A stretch of DNA of 64,000 nt from positions 310,001 to 374,000 of the forward strand of contig JAMSLZ010000016.1 in the NCBI GenBank assembly GCA_026027325.1. The letters are read 5' to 3'. This document shows, piece after piece, positions 53,774 through 64,000 of this stretch. The notes beneath the pieces were generated by a model. It saw only the letters and a program-made list of their open reading frames with translations, searched no databases and was not told where the DNA came from. Origin of the DNA: Actinomucor elegans (taxonomy: Eukaryota > Mucoromycota > Mucoromycetes > Mucorales > Mucoraceae). Position numbers and translations under genes: made by a program. Position 1 is the stretch's first letter; each line of letters opens with the position of its first letter.

Positions 53774-53942
53774 TAGTTCTTCGGTTCAAAGTCCGATGTG
53801 GTAGCTTACGCTCTTTGCGAGATGCTCGATGATGATTGTTGAGCTTAGGCTGTTTTATTGGCAAGCGACAACTACGAAATCTAATGAGACAGCTTAATTT
53901 AGTTTCAGCTATTAAGAAAAAACGACCATTTCTGTCGGGCAC

Positions 53943-54413
53943 TCACGTGTTTATTTTGGTTTCATCAGAGAATATAACCTTCTTCCAGTCGTCTACTGTC
54001 CAGTCACGATGTTGTTTTTCCCATTTTAACCGATCCATGGGGTGATTTCGCTTGTAAAATGGTCTTTTTTTTTTAATAAATGAAACTAAGTTAAGCTGTC
54101 TCATCAGATTTCGTACTTGTCGCTCGTCAATAAAATAACCTAAGCTCAACAACCATCGTCGAGCATCTCGCAAAGAGCGTAAGCTACCACACCGGACTTT
54201 ACATCGAAGAACTATCTTAGTAGTATTACTTAGGGGAGAAGGTCTTTCACCACGAGGTTGCTCGTAATCAGGGTTCAACTGTGCTTTCATCCGATTAATT
54301 GTCCATTTAGAAACTCCAGTTCGTTGGACAGCCTCATTAGTGGCAGCGCCTTGCAAAATGAGTGCTTTGACGGAGTTTAGCTTGCCAGAAGGAATTTGAT
54401 AGGGCATCTTCAA
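53943..54413 (-). pseudogene. N-terminal half of a Tc1 transposase in the foldback right arm
   Basis: Covers the HTH region (KLNSVKALILQGAATNEAVQ, RTGVSKWTINRMKAQLNP) to the first catalytic aspartate (FSDETKIN), then stops at the palindrome centre. A degraded mirror copy lies in the left arm (51938-52116, 53776-53940). Confidence 0.87.
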
Positions 54414-54827
54414 ATTAATAAAGTCTTTTAAAGAGGTTGATAAAATGGTAAAAAAGCATTGAAATAATGTGGTTGTTTTTATAGCTTTGACATCATTAAC
54501 GTCATAAATTATTATAACTACCGAAAAAATGAAGCAATAATATGTAATATTTCGACTACATCGCTATTATCGGAAACTTTCATATTTTCGCATAACTTAA
54601 AAATTTAATTATCAGCTATGACGTTGGAGTGACGTAAATAAACAAACTTAAAAGCTTATAGGGATATTATAATCAATTTTGTGAATAGTTATAAAGTTAT
54701 TTGAAAAGGTTAGCGTCATTTTCCATGAAGATATCCCCGAATAAAGTTTTGTGCACCAGTTATTTCCACCACTGTATAATGTCAACATAAAAAATTTAAA
54801 AATTGAAAACAATTATATAGAAAAATA

Positions 54828-55133
54828 ATGAACATATTAGATTTAATAGCCGATGATAACTTTAAATATAATATTAAAAGAAGTATGATTGTAAAAAATA
54901 TAAAAAAATATGATTTAAGTGAATTTAAAATTAAACAAAAAGATGGGTGTTTTGAAATTTATATTAAAAAAAATGGATCAAATAAAAAAATAAAAAAAGT
55001 TTATGAATTTAAAACATATAACAAAAGTAAAAAAAGCAAAAAAAGCAAAAGAGTATATGAAAACAATGAGGAAGATATATTTAATAATGTTAATAACAAT
55101 ATTGTACCTGTTCTTAAAAAAATAAAATTATAA
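54828..55133 (+). CDS. Second ORF of Merlin-3, 101 aa
   Basis: Same as the Merlin-1 98-aa ORF except for a KK-to-KN change and one extra S-K-K repeat in the lysine-rich tract. It is intact although the transposase of this copy is almost fully deleted. Function unknown. Confidence 0.68.
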   Translation: MNILDLIADDNFKYNIKRSMIVKNIKKYDLSEFKIKQKDGCFEIYIKKNGSNKKIKKVYEFKTYNKSKKSKKSKRVYENNEEDIFNNVNNNIVPVLKKIKL

Positions 55134-55208
55134 ATTTATAAAATAAAATAATCTTAAAACAATATATTCTATTATCACGTGATGTGAGAGCTCGTTTGAT
55201 AATCATCC

Positions 55209-55238
55209 GAAAAAAGTTTTCAAAAGCGAAAGAAGAGT
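55209..55238 (-). mobile_element. 5' tip of a further type B LINE (B5), 30 bp
   Basis: Reverse complement of the B-type start ACTCTTCTTTCGCTTTTGAA. It is followed on the plus strand by GGGGATGTAGCTCA of the B6 tail and is cut on the left by Merlin-3. It shows that another B unit once followed B6 in the minus-strand array. Confidence 0.8.
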
Positions 55239-55300
55239 GGGGATGTAGCTCAGTTTAAAGATTATTTTATTTATAAGTAGTTATATGGGCAAACTCTATA

Positions 55301-55701
55301 GAGCAACGTTAAAAATAAAAAAAAATAAAAATTAGTTTTTAAATTAAATAGTGTTTTTTGTAATTATATTTTTTTTGTTTAACACTTTTTTATTGTAATT
55401 TTTGAAAGTTTGGTAATTAACGTAAAAATAAGAAATTGCAATAATTATGCAAAACTTATAAAGATTAAACTTTTATATTACTTTTCAATACAATTAAACT
55501 TTTTTTTTTCATAATATTTCACACCAGATCGAAACCCTGTTGTGCGACAATTTTTTTCTTTTAAAATTGATTAAAAAGCACGCCGTAAGTTTTTTAGCAA
55601 CTTACAACTTGATAAATAAAGAAAGCTATATAATTTTAATTTAATAATATGAAAATAATTATAATATATATATTAATTATTAATGATATGTAATGTAGCT
55701 C
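55301..55701 (+). mobile_element. MITE, complete 401-bp copy (TSD ATA)
   Basis: Same ends and exactly the same length as 9864-10264, with ATA duplicated at 55298-55300 and 55702-55704. It splits the conserved 3' hairpin of LINE B6. Confidence 0.88.
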
Positions 55702-56886
55702 ATAGAGCATCTAGCCTAACTATATGAAAAGTGTTTAAAGTAAACATAGAAAAAAGTATAAAAAACCCTGAGACCCACAAGGGAGAAAAAGGTTGAAGAC
55801 AAGAGAGAGAACCAGTAGATTATTACAGCTCTGAGTGATCCAAAAGGCAAGCCAACAGCTGGGAACTTTGATAATCACTTACCACCGTGGCTGCGCAGTT
55901 GAAAGACAAACAGGCTGGTTCATCAATAGGACAGAGAAAAGGAGAGGCTCAATAAACCAAGAAGGGTTTATATGGCAGGAGTAGCAGCAAACCAAGCATC
56001 ACCTGGATCTGGATCATGAACAAGTGTGGCAAGAGGATGACACAGCGTGTCAATCACATAGAGCAGTTCAAGAAGAGCAGGCCAGAAGGGAGGTGGACCA
56101 GCAGAGGCTTTGGTAGGCAAGCAATTGAGAGCATGATCGATGGCATTGACATCCGGAGGAGTATCAGGCAGTTGAGAAAACAAGCTTGGATCAATACCAC
56201 GGCAGTCAAAGACAAAGTGGTCTCGAGAGAGCCGGGAGCCAGAGAAACAGGGACACAGTTCATCACGGTTGGTGAACCTACCAAGACGCCATCGAACCAA
56301 CCGACTACGTGCAGTGCGAGACATTGGGAGATACAAGATTGGATCAGGCCGAGAAGTACATGGTCGACAAGCACGCAGGAGAACAGATCTACCAGATGTA
56401 GCAGCAGCAGCCATTTGGTCATCAAACAAGTTTTGCCAGTATTGTGAAAACCAAGAGCGGAGACGCGAGACTGTTGGAACCGGACTAGGGAGTGCGAGAT
56501 ACATGGGATTGCATTTTAGAAGCTTTTCCAGCCGAGTATACGGGATACCAGAATCACCTGAATTCAGCATGGACACCAGGCAGTCATCAGGAAGCCACTG
56601 AGAACGCAAAGCATACTTGGTCACAAGAACATTGTAGCGGTGCTTCATCGAAGGGATACAAGTCAGATGCTTTGCAACATTGAACCAGCGAGAGCCAACG
56701 AACATACCAACAAGACGATTCTGGAGCTGATCCAGGGCAGTAAAGTCAGTAGCGGACAGTCGAGAGATGGCAAGCCCATATTCGAACTTGGGTCGAATAA
56801 AGGCTGTATACAACCGAGCACAGAGCAACAGAGAAAAGCCATTCCGGTTCACACCGACAGAGTTCAAGAGAGCCATGGTCTTGATA

Positions 56887-58501
56887 CAGTAGTTTTACTG
56901 GCCGGTGCACAAAACTTTTAATTGCTATTACTCCGTCAATTTTTAAATTTAACCAGATCAAGTAATATTGAGCTATAGCTCTAACATACTGCATGAAAAT
57001 ACTAAATGTTTAGGCTAGGGTTTATGTTACGTCATAGTGATAAAATGATGATAAACCGTTTTTTCAACTTTTAAAATTTGAGGGCTTTTCCGTTTTATGA
57101 CGTAAATAGACCATAATCACTAATAATAATTCCGTTTATCTATTGATACTAATGAAACATTGCCTATGGCAACGGAAAATTATATAAAGAAGCCTATTCT
57201 GATTCGTTTCAGCCATTCTCCTTTCTTCTTTCTTGACCATACTTCGTTCTATATAATGCCTTATAAAATTTCTCATAACAAGCGCGACAGCATCAAATCA
57301 CTGGTACTAAAACAAGAGCCAACCAGTATTATTGCGCAACGTGTAGGAGTTTCAAAATGGACAGTAAACCGAATGAAAAACGAAATAGACCCAGAATACG
57401 TTCGACCTACCGGTGGTGGCCGTAGAATAGTGCCTCAACGTATTATGGTAACACTGAAATACAAACTTCGAAGCGGATACTTAAGGAATGGTCGAGATGC
57501 ACACAAATATTTAAACTCCCTCGGCTATTCAATCAGCTATAATGGGACTATAAAGTTGATCCATCAAACTGGACTTAAGGCTTATATTATGAAAAAGCGA
57601 CCATATACCAAGGTTGATTATATGAAGGATAGACTCCAATACGCCAGAAAATACCATGGTTGGACTGTTGAGCAATGGAAGAAAGTTGTATTTTCGGATG
57701 AAACGAAAATAAACATGTGGCAGTCTGATGGAGCTATTTATACATGGAAAGAGCCAGGCCAGAGAGATCTTCCTCATAATACTCGTATGACCAAAAAGTT
57801 TGGTGGCGGAAGCCTAATGATATGGAGCTGTATGACATCACGGGGAGTAGGCTACGCTAGTCAAGTACTACAGAAAACTATGGATTCAGACTGTTATATT
57901 GAATTCTTGGGTACATCGTTTAAGGATACTTTGGACTACTACGGCTGCAATCCTGATGATGTGATTCTTCAGCAAGATGGCGACTCAAAACATACATCCA
58001 AAGTAACTAAAAAATGGCTTAAAGCAAACAACATACAGTATATGAACAAGTGGTCACCATATAGCCCAGACTTAAATCCGATAGAACATCTATGGCATCA
58101 TGTTAAGTCAAAACTAGGCCAATATGACACCCCTCCAAAAACAAAGCAAGAACTATTCAAACGATTTGAGACGGAGTGGTACAAATTTACCAAAGCAGAC
58201 ATGGAGTCGTACTATAACAGTTTACCTAAAAGAATAGAGCAAGTCCTTAGAGCTAAAGGTGGCTATACTCGATATTAAAAGACAGCACGTTTAATTCTCT
58301 CAGCCAAAAAATTCCAAAATATAATTTTAGTAAAGTTTCCAAATGTAGTTACTATACAGTTCATGTTTAAATTTGGCATATATCATTTAAATATACCAAC
58401 AAACATACATTTAAAGTTTGGGCTTACTCGAGTGACTGTACGTTAAGAAACATTAAAAAAAGCAAATTTATATTTTTGTGCACCGGCCAGTGTAACTACT
58501 G
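56887..58501 (+). mobile_element. Tc1-C transposon (1615 bp), apparently intact
   Basis: Left end CAGTAGTTTTACTGGCCGGT, right end complementing to CAGTAGTTACACTGGCCGGT, flanked by TA at 56885-56886 and 58502-58503. The GGTGCACAAAA subterminal segment is shared with the foldback element at 51553, so the two families are related. One full transposase ORF lies inside. Confidence 0.92.
57256..58278 (+). CDS. Tc1 transposase (DD34E), 340 aa, intact
   Basis: The preferred start is the ATG at 57256 (MPYKISHNKRDSIKSL), giving the usual ~340-aa Tc1 length; an upstream in-frame ATG at 57160 would add 32 residues. N-terminal HTH (IIAQRVGVSKWTVNRMKNEI), then catalytic motifs VFSDETKINMW, ILQQDGDSKHTSK and SPYSPDLNPIEHLW with D, D and E at the expected spacing. 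No stop or frameshift. It mediates cut-and-paste at TA sites. The N-terminal half is clearly related to the relic in the foldback element. Confidence 0.92.
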   Translation: MPYKISHNKRDSIKSLVLKQEPTSIIAQRVGVSKWTVNRMKNEIDPEYVRPTGGGRRIVPQRIMVTLKYKLRSGYLRNGRDAHKYLNSLGYSISYNGTIKLIHQTGLKAYIMKKRPYTKVDYMKDRLQYARKYHGWTVEQWKKVVFSDETKINMWQSDGAIYTWKEPGQRDLPHNTRMTKKFGGGSLMIWSCMTSRGVGYASQVLQKTMDSDCYIEFLGTSFKDTLDYYGCNPDDVILQQDGDSKHTSKVTKKWLKANNIQYMNKWSPYSPDLNPIEHLWHHVKSKLGQYDTPPKTKQELFKRFETEWYKFTKADMESYYNSLPKRIEQVLRAKGGYTRY

Positions 58502-60406
58502 TAGCACCACCAGATCGTTTTGCCAGAATACCGGGACCAAAGAGACCTTTCTTGCTAAAGGGCATGCCAAGATAAGTGAACTCGTCAACAGATGGTAGAG
58601 CAACCCCGTAAAGAGTCAATCTAAAATTTGTTGAAGTGGAAGATGTCACGGAAGGAGCGTTCAGGACAGCACACTTGGTAGGATTCCAGCGGTAACCAAG
58701 AGACTTTGAATGGTCAGCAGCCAAATCAAGCATTTCTTGCACCTCATATTTCGAGCCAAAGATTGCCACATCATCAGCAAACAAGAGGCAGTTGACAGGA
58801 ACATAGCTCATGGTACCAGGTGGAGACACTTTACTTGCAGTAGCAGAGGCAGTTGAGCGCAGTAAACCAGGCAGAGAGTTAATGTACAAGGAGTACAGGT
58901 GTGGACTTAACACCGAGCCTTGGAGAACCCCAGTAGCAGGTGCAAATGCAGCCGAAGAATGGTTGTTGATCAATACTGAGATAGAAACATCGTCAAACAA
59001 GTTGACTAGCAAACCAAGAACAGCACGAGGCAGAGAAGAGTTGGCAAGAGCGTCCCAAATAACGCGTCGATCCACAGTATCATATGCAGCTTTGATATCC
59101 AAGAAAGCCACCACAGGGTAGTGATGGTGGGCCAAGAAGTAGTCATGCATCAAGTCATGCAAGCAGAGGGCTTGATCCAGAGGACTACGCTGAGGACGGA
59201 AACCACCTTGTGCAAGATCCAAAGCCGGAGAGTGCTCATACAGACATGAAGATAACGATATCTCAAAAAGTTTTCGCATAACAGAGGTCAAGGAGATGGG
59301 TCTATAGTTCGCTGGATCATCTGCATCACCTTTCTTGAAGATCGGAAACACTTGAGCCTGACGCCAGATCAACGGTGTATAACTCCATTGGAAGCATACC
59401 AGAAACAGCAGAGAGAGTACAGGAGCCAGAAGTTCAGCAACAGCTTTGAGCATTTCAGCCTTGATGTGATCCGGACCAGGAGCTTTGCGATTTGGAAGCT
59501 TCTTGATGTGAAAGACCAATTCCTCCACGGAGAACAAGCTATCGGCAACCTCATCATCAACCATGTATGGTGTTTCAAGAGCAAAGTCAGAATCAAAAGA
59601 AGGTCGAGAAGCAGTAACCAACAGAGAACCATCATATACGGAAGCCAAGTGACTAGCCATTGTATCCACAGAGGCTTGGGGACCATCTGGGTGGCTATAT
59701 GTAGCAGTAGATTCTTTGCGACGCTTGAGACGAGCCATGGTTGCAGTAGCTTTGGTGAAATCCTTTTCCAGAGAAGCACAAAAGTTTTTCCAGGATAACC
59801 TTTTGGCAGCAGCAACAGCACGACGAAACGACTTGTGGGCTTGTAGATGGAGATGCCAGTAATAAGCCTTGTCAACACCAAACGAATGACGCCAACGGCA
59901 ATAGAGACGATCGCGTTCTCGAGCAGCAGCTTCCAGATCAGCAGTCCAGTACTTCTTCCAATGACCAGGACGGGGAGCCTTAGACCCAATGGATGCATCC
60001 ATAGCCTGATAGAGACACTCATTCAGAGATGCATTGAGTGAATCTATAGGTGGACGAGCATCCGGAGGAGAACCAACCAGACCAGCAAGAATATCCTTCA
60101 AAGGAGCAACCAGACACCGAAACCGAGTATGGAACAGAGCCAAAGGCTCAGACTCAGCCAGCCGACTGAGGTTCCATGTCCTACGAGGAGCCAGCACCGA
60201 AGAGTCACCTACACCAGAAGAGCCACCAGAAACAGCAATGTACTCGAACCCCAACTGAAGCAAACGATGATCAGAGCCCAAAGAGAGATCAGAAGCAACA
60301 GAAAGAGAAGGAGACACCATACCAGAACCTCCAATGTTGGTCAAGAACAAGTCAATGATACTGCTCGCCACAGCACCATTTCTGAAGGTACAGTATGTAT
60401 CAATAC

Positions 60407-60912
60407 TGTTGTAAAGGTGGTAGATAAAGATTTTGGAAGATAGAAATACTTTTAAAACTGTGGATAGTTTTTTATTATAGATCAAGAATTGATTCACTGG
60501 TCAAAAGGTGATAAAACGCATCTCTTATATACTTTTTCTCGATCGGTACTTGATTCTAAATTCATATTACGATTTGCCAGGAACAAGGTTGGACTGCGTA
60601 TAAAGAAGACCAGGGATAATAACCAAATGAGCGGACCAAGATTAGCGGCGAGGAGTGTCGGGATCAATATATCCAAAGGTAATAGTATTGAATGTAATAT
60701 TTGGTGTGAGAGATAGTATTTATCAATTAGCGTCTACTTGCTCAGAGTGATATATAAATAAAGATATTTTAACATAATCAAATACAGTCATTTACATTCT
60801 GGTTCTTGGTAATAATGCTTTATACACTTCTGCAGCTATATATAAGGATATCTATACGATTTTCTATCTGTACAGTATTCTCTTATTAATATAATTATGA
60901 GCGTTTACAACA
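60407..60912 (-). repeat. Solo LTR, LTR_B-related (506 bp, TSD AATAC)
   Basis: AATAC is duplicated at 60402-60406 and 60913-60917 inside LINE B6 ORF2. Read on the minus strand it starts TGTTGTAAACGCTCATAATT, like the LTR at 5889-6389, and ends CTTTACAACA. The middle is diverged from that copy. Confidence 0.87.
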
Positions 60913-61492
60913 AATACCATACGCCAAGGAAGAGTTCAACACTGAGAGATTGCGTTCTTCAATCCAAGGAAGCAGAGCTAACCACGAGGATTTGTTGCAG
61001 AATCACCAGTAACATCACCAAGGCGTGCATTGAAGTCACCGCAGATAATAGTATCAGAATGAAGAGGCAGTGAATTCAGAGAAGAGAGCACCAGATCACG
61101 AGAGAGACTGGGTGGAAAGTAGACACAATGCACATTGACTTTGTCAACCTTGATCGACAGAGTATATGCATTGTAAGACGGAAGTTGAGAGACAGTAAAA
61201 GGACAGTGAGGAGAGATGAGAGCAGTGACACCACCTGAGCCACGTCCATTGGCATTAGTGACAGTTTGACCGTACAGATGATATTGAGACCAATCGGTAG
61301 GGATCAACCCAGAGGTAAGCCAAGTTTCAGTAATCAGGAGGATATCACAAGAGAGAGCATGAGAGAGTACATCGTGGATGGTAGTGACCCGAAGACCATT
61401 GGCATTCCACAATGCAAGAGAGAAGGAGCGGACAGGATTGTTCAAAGGAGTGACAGGAGTAGCAGAAATGAAAGGAGGGACTGAAGATGTCA

Positions 61493-62437
61493 TTATTGTG
61501 ACATTTCAGTATCGCTATCACCAGAGATGTCTTTACCAGAGCGACGGAAGGCAAAAGCAGCCTTCTTAGGATCTTGTTCAGCAAGCCGGCGACGAGCATC
61601 CACCATGACATGGTCAAGAGTTTCATCATCCATCCATCCTTTCTCAACAAAGGAGCGACCAACAGAGGAGACGAGCAAGGGACGTACAAAGGACAATGTA
61701 TTGATGCATCGAGAGTGAACGATTTTGGCCATTTCATTAGCCCTAGCATCCAGTGAAAGAGAGTCATAGCGAGGATCAGCTAAATGGGCAGGGTCCAAAG
61801 GATCAAAATCCTTGATAAATTCGGCTTCGGCAATAGTCATAAGCTCAGTGAACCTGTCTACATACTGAGTATGTAACAAGATACCAATGACACCAGAGGC
61901 GGGGAAACAGACATCAATCACACGGCCAGTGTCAACACCAGCACGACGGAGACGGGACCGGACTTCCAAACGGTCAAACTTGCGAGAGCGGCCAAGATAC
62001 ACGTAGGTAAAACCTTGTGGGCCTTGGGCTTCTGCGGTCTTGAATACACGGGCTGCAGCAATGCGTTTCTTCAGCGAAACAGGACCAGAATTCTTACTCT
62101 TTTGGCGAGTAGGAGCAGCAGCAACAGAAGCAAATGTGGGTTTAGTCACTTTTACTTCAGGGGAGACTTGACAATTGACCAATGGCTGATCAACATTGGC
62201 AATGGGATTCGAGATTTGGGACTTGAGCTTCGAGATCTCGGTACGTAATTGCTGATTTTCATCAGCAAGAGCTTGTTTTTCTGACTGTAAGGTCTGAATC
62301 GCGTCTTTCAAAGCCTGAAGCTCTTGAAAGACGGTTTGGTGTTGTTGCACTTGTTGAACGACAGAAAAGACCATTTGCTGCAATTGCATTTGGTCAATTA
62401 GGCCAGATGGCTCAGAGGCATGTTGAACATTGGACAT
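61493..62437 (-). CDS. LINE ORF1-B protein, 314 aa (copy B6)
   Basis: Almost identical to the B1 protein: Q-rich coiled coil, SLKKRIAAARVFK, FTYVYLGRSRK and RVIDVCFPASGV, ending GDSDTEMSQ. It starts at the first ATG of the unit and its TAA overlaps the ORF2 ATG. Confidence 0.85.
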   Translation of the reverse strand: MSNVQHASEPSGLIDQMQLQQMVFSVVQQVQQHQTVFQELQALKDAIQTLQSEKQALADENQQLRTEISKLKSQISNPIANVDQPLVNCQVSPEVKVTKPTFASVAAAPTRQKSKNSGPVSLKKRIAAARVFKTAEAQGPQGFTYVYLGRSRKFDRLEVRSRLRRAGVDTGRVIDVCFPASGVIGILLHTQYVDRFTELMTIAEAEFIKDFDPLDPAHLADPRYDSLSLDARANEMAKIVHSRCINTLSFVRPLLVSSVGRSFVEKGWMDDETLDHVMVDARRRLAEQDPKKAAFAFRRSGKDISGDSDTEMSQ

Positions 62438-62625
62438 TTCGAAATGGCAAAAACTTCAAGATGTCGAAAACTTGATGGAATGTTCTGAAAAAAAAACTGC
62501 AGATAGTACTCGGCGAGGCGAAGATGGATGTGCAATTTTTATAGATGGATGTATTGTAGTTGTTGAGATATTCGGCTTTGAAAAAGTGGATTTTTGAAAA
62601 AAGTTTTCAAAAGCGAAAGAAGAGT

Positions 62626-64000
62626 GGGGATGTAGCTCAGTTTAAAGATTTTGTTTATTGATAGTATTCTATATGCATTCGCTCTATGGAGCATTTAGTT
62701 GCAATACCAGGAGCAAAGCAGCAAAAAGTCTATATTATAGGTTGTACAATAAATCCTAAGCTCCTAATGGAGGTTTAGACCAAACTATAAAAAGACAACA
62801 AAAAACTACGGGAAAGAAAAGAAGAACATAAAAAAGATGAAAGATGAGAAGCAGCAGAAGATTGGGGGTGGGAACTGTTCACATGGGGAACACCTCGACA
62901 GACACACCGCAGCCAAACCAAAAGACATACACCAACATCCGGGAATCCACAAAAAAAGCAAGAAAAAAAGGAGAGAACAAGAAGCAAAAGCAAACAGCGT
63001 TGGAAAGGGTACTAGGACCAGAAGAAAAGAAAGATCAAGAGAGAGAGGGAGAGAGAAAAAGGAAAACGACTAAAGCGGCAAGCAAGAGAAAAAACGGGGG
63101 AATTACTCGGTCATCATCTCCGCTTCTTCCACTTGAGAGACAGTCGGAGAGGGGACGCGAGACAACAGAGACGCAGTTTCCTTGTCATGATGAAGGAGAT
63201 AGCTTAGATAGCACAAGCGCTGTTTCCTTGCTAACCTCTTTTCATCAGAGGGTGGACTTGAGGAGGAGCTGGTGGGACCAGGAGGAGAAGAAGCAGAGCG
63301 GGCAGCGAGTTCTTCAGCCAAAATGGAATCGAATTGCTTTTGGTTTATTCGCTCTTTTTCAAGAAACGAACGAGCAACAGAGACACGAAGAGGACGACGG
63401 ACAAACGAGACAGCACGGAGACAACGAAGGTTTTCAACCTCGCGAGCCTTTTGGACTCGCAAGTCACCAGAAAGAGAAGCAAACTTGGGATCCTTGAGGT
63501 TGGCAGGGTCGTAAGGATCAAAATCCAGGCAAGGGGAACCACCACGGCCATTGGCATGCATAGCTGTAGTAAATTCAAGTGTATAGTCGTTATGCAACAG
63601 GAACGAAACAACACGACTTGTAGGATATTGTATATCCAGAATGCGAGAGTTGTTCAAGCCAATGGCCTGAAGGGACTGACGCAGTTCTTTCAACGGGCGG
63701 CGAACAGAGGTAGAGTAGTACACAAACTGATATCCTGGAGGGATACCAGTGTTAGGGCCAAAGAGGCGAGCAATTGTGGCGGCAGCACGGCGAGGTGGTG
63801 GAAGCAAAGTCTTCTTTTTTGGTTTCTTGCTGCACACATTGGTGGCAGCAACAGAAGCATAGCTAGCTGTTGACTTACCAACAACAGCAGCACCAGAAGA
63901 AGGAAGAGGAAGAGCAACAGCCTTGGCGGTGATTTTAGCATTTTTAGGGGCCAAAAGAGAGGCAACTTGAGCTTCGAGAGCTCGGCGAGCAGATTCAGAT
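62626..64000 (-). mobile_element. LINE type A, copy A5, running off the window
   Basis: The minus-strand 3' end lies at 62626 next to the B6 start, with the shared tail and pyrimidine-rich 3' UTR. The 5' part lies beyond 64000. Confidence 0.9.
63103..64000 (-). CDS. LINE ORF1-A protein, partial (copy A5)
   Basis: Open from the window edge to the stop at 63103 and matching residues ~40-338 of the A2 protein. One K-to-N and one T-to-A change were noted near its visible start (APKNAKITAKAVALPLP). The coiled-coil N terminus and start codon are outside the window. Confidence 0.83.
   Translation of the reverse strand, partial: SESARRALEAQVASLLAPKNAKITAKAVALPLPSSGAAVVGKSTASYASVAATNVCSKKPKKKTLLPPPRRAAATIARLFGPNTGIPPGYQFVYYSTSVRRPLKELRQSLQAIGLNNSRILDIQYPTSRVVSFLLHNDYTLEFTTAMHANGRGGSPCLDFDPYDPANLKDPKFASLSGDLRVQKAREVENLRCLRAVSFVRRPLRVSVARSFLEKERINQKQFDSILAEELAARSASSPPGPTSSSSSPPSDEKRLARKQRLCYLSYLLHHDKETASLLSRVPSPTVSQVEEAEMMTE

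Larger units (their letters stand above)
51553..54774. mobile_element. Palindromic (foldback) Tc1 element, TA-flanked
   Basis: Ends CAGTGGTGGAAATAACTGG and complement, flanked by TA at 51551-51552 and 54775-54776. Both arms derive from the same 5' half of a Tc1 element (terminus, leader and N-terminal half of the transposase), meeting head to head near 53940. The left arm is 51553-52116 plus 53776-53940; the right arm is 53941-54774. The left arm is interrupted by Tc1-B. No complete transposase remains. Confidence 0.85.
51263..55208 (+). mobile_element. Merlin copy 3, internally deleted, split by a Tc1 foldback
   Basis: The left end (51263-51552) and right end (54775-55208) match Merlin-1 closely. 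About 1.2 kb of the middle, covering most of the transposase, is gone and a TA-flanked element occupies the site. The outer 8-bp flanks (CAACACTA left, GAAAAAAG right) do not match, so a rearrangement involved one end. Confidence 0.88.
55968..61493 (-). pseudogene. LINE ORF2 (APE endonuclease + RT), multiply disrupted
   Basis: It starts at 61493 in a TAATG overlap with ORF1. A one-base deletion near 60980 shifts the frame within the endonuclease (after DSATNPRG). A solo LTR splits it at 60407-60912 and Tc1-C at 56887-58501. The remaining pieces hold SDHR, KAPGPDHIKAEML, NYRPISL, FADDVAIF and the CPCF...H....C tail, ending at 55968. Confidence 0.92.
55239..62625 (-). mobile_element. LINE type B, copy B6, carrying a MITE, a Tc1 and a solo LTR
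   Basis: On the minus strand it runs from ACTCTTCTTTCGCTTTTG at 62625 to the tail AATCTTTAAAC-TGAGCTACATCCCC at 55239. ORF1 is intact; ORF2 has one frameshift and two insertions. The MITE lies in the 3' UTR, within the CTCTATAGAG palindrome. It belongs to the B1/B3 subfamily. Confidence 0.92.

Overview
The window is dense, nested transposable-element DNA from a eukaryote, most likely a fungus of the Mucoromycota. That assignment is inferred from short GT-AG introns of about 50-80 nt, a chromodomain-bearing Ty3/gypsy element, a Tnp2-type CACTA element, several Tc1 families and fungal-looking LINEs; no host protein gene was recognised. The only clear host gene is an intact tRNA-Ala(AGC) on the minus strand at 8940-9012, with a T7 Pol III terminator.

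Region 1 (1-8939): the 3' part of a Ty3/gypsy chromovirus with its 3' LTR, followed by a pile-up of solo and broken LTRs, a 401-bp MITE family member and a decayed Tc1 transposon, ending just past the 3' end of the tRNA gene.

Region 2 (9013-50530): a head-to-tail array of non-LTR retrotransposons that starts exactly at the first base of the tRNA. Two element types alternate. Type A (about 1.97 kb) encodes only an ORF1-like protein. Type B encodes ORF1 plus an endonuclease/reverse-transcriptase ORF2, linked by a TAATG stop/start overlap. Every unit ends in AATCTTTAAAC followed by TGAGCTACATCCCC, which is the reverse complement of tRNA-Ala nucleotides 1-14. The order is A1-B1-A2-B2-A3(5'-truncated)-B3(5'-truncated)-A4-B4. 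This fits serial target-primed insertion at the 5' edge of the tRNA gene, which leaves the internal Pol III promoter intact.

Most LINE units carry a later DNA transposon, nearly all with readable target-site duplications: Merlin elements in B1 and B2 (8-bp TSDs), a MITE in A1, a two-part composite of AT-rich DDE elements in A3, a 6.85-kb CACTA element and a solo LTR in B3, and a 4.16-kb two-gene DDE-chromodomain transposon in A4. A2 is clean.

Region 3 (50531-55238): a broken junction zone with a CACTA terminal fragment, an internally deleted Merlin, a palindromic foldback Tc1 element and, nested in that, another Tc1.

Region 4 (55209-64000): the same LINE array in opposite orientation (A5, B6, 5' tip of B5 on the minus strand), with a MITE, an apparently intact Tc1 and a solo LTR inside B6.

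Most novel candidates: the tRNA-Ala-anchored A/B LINE partnership; the two-gene DDE-chromodomain transposon with a 556-aa second protein; the composite AT-rich element carrying a 194-aa orphan ORF; and Merlin transposons with a conserved second ORF of about 98 aa.
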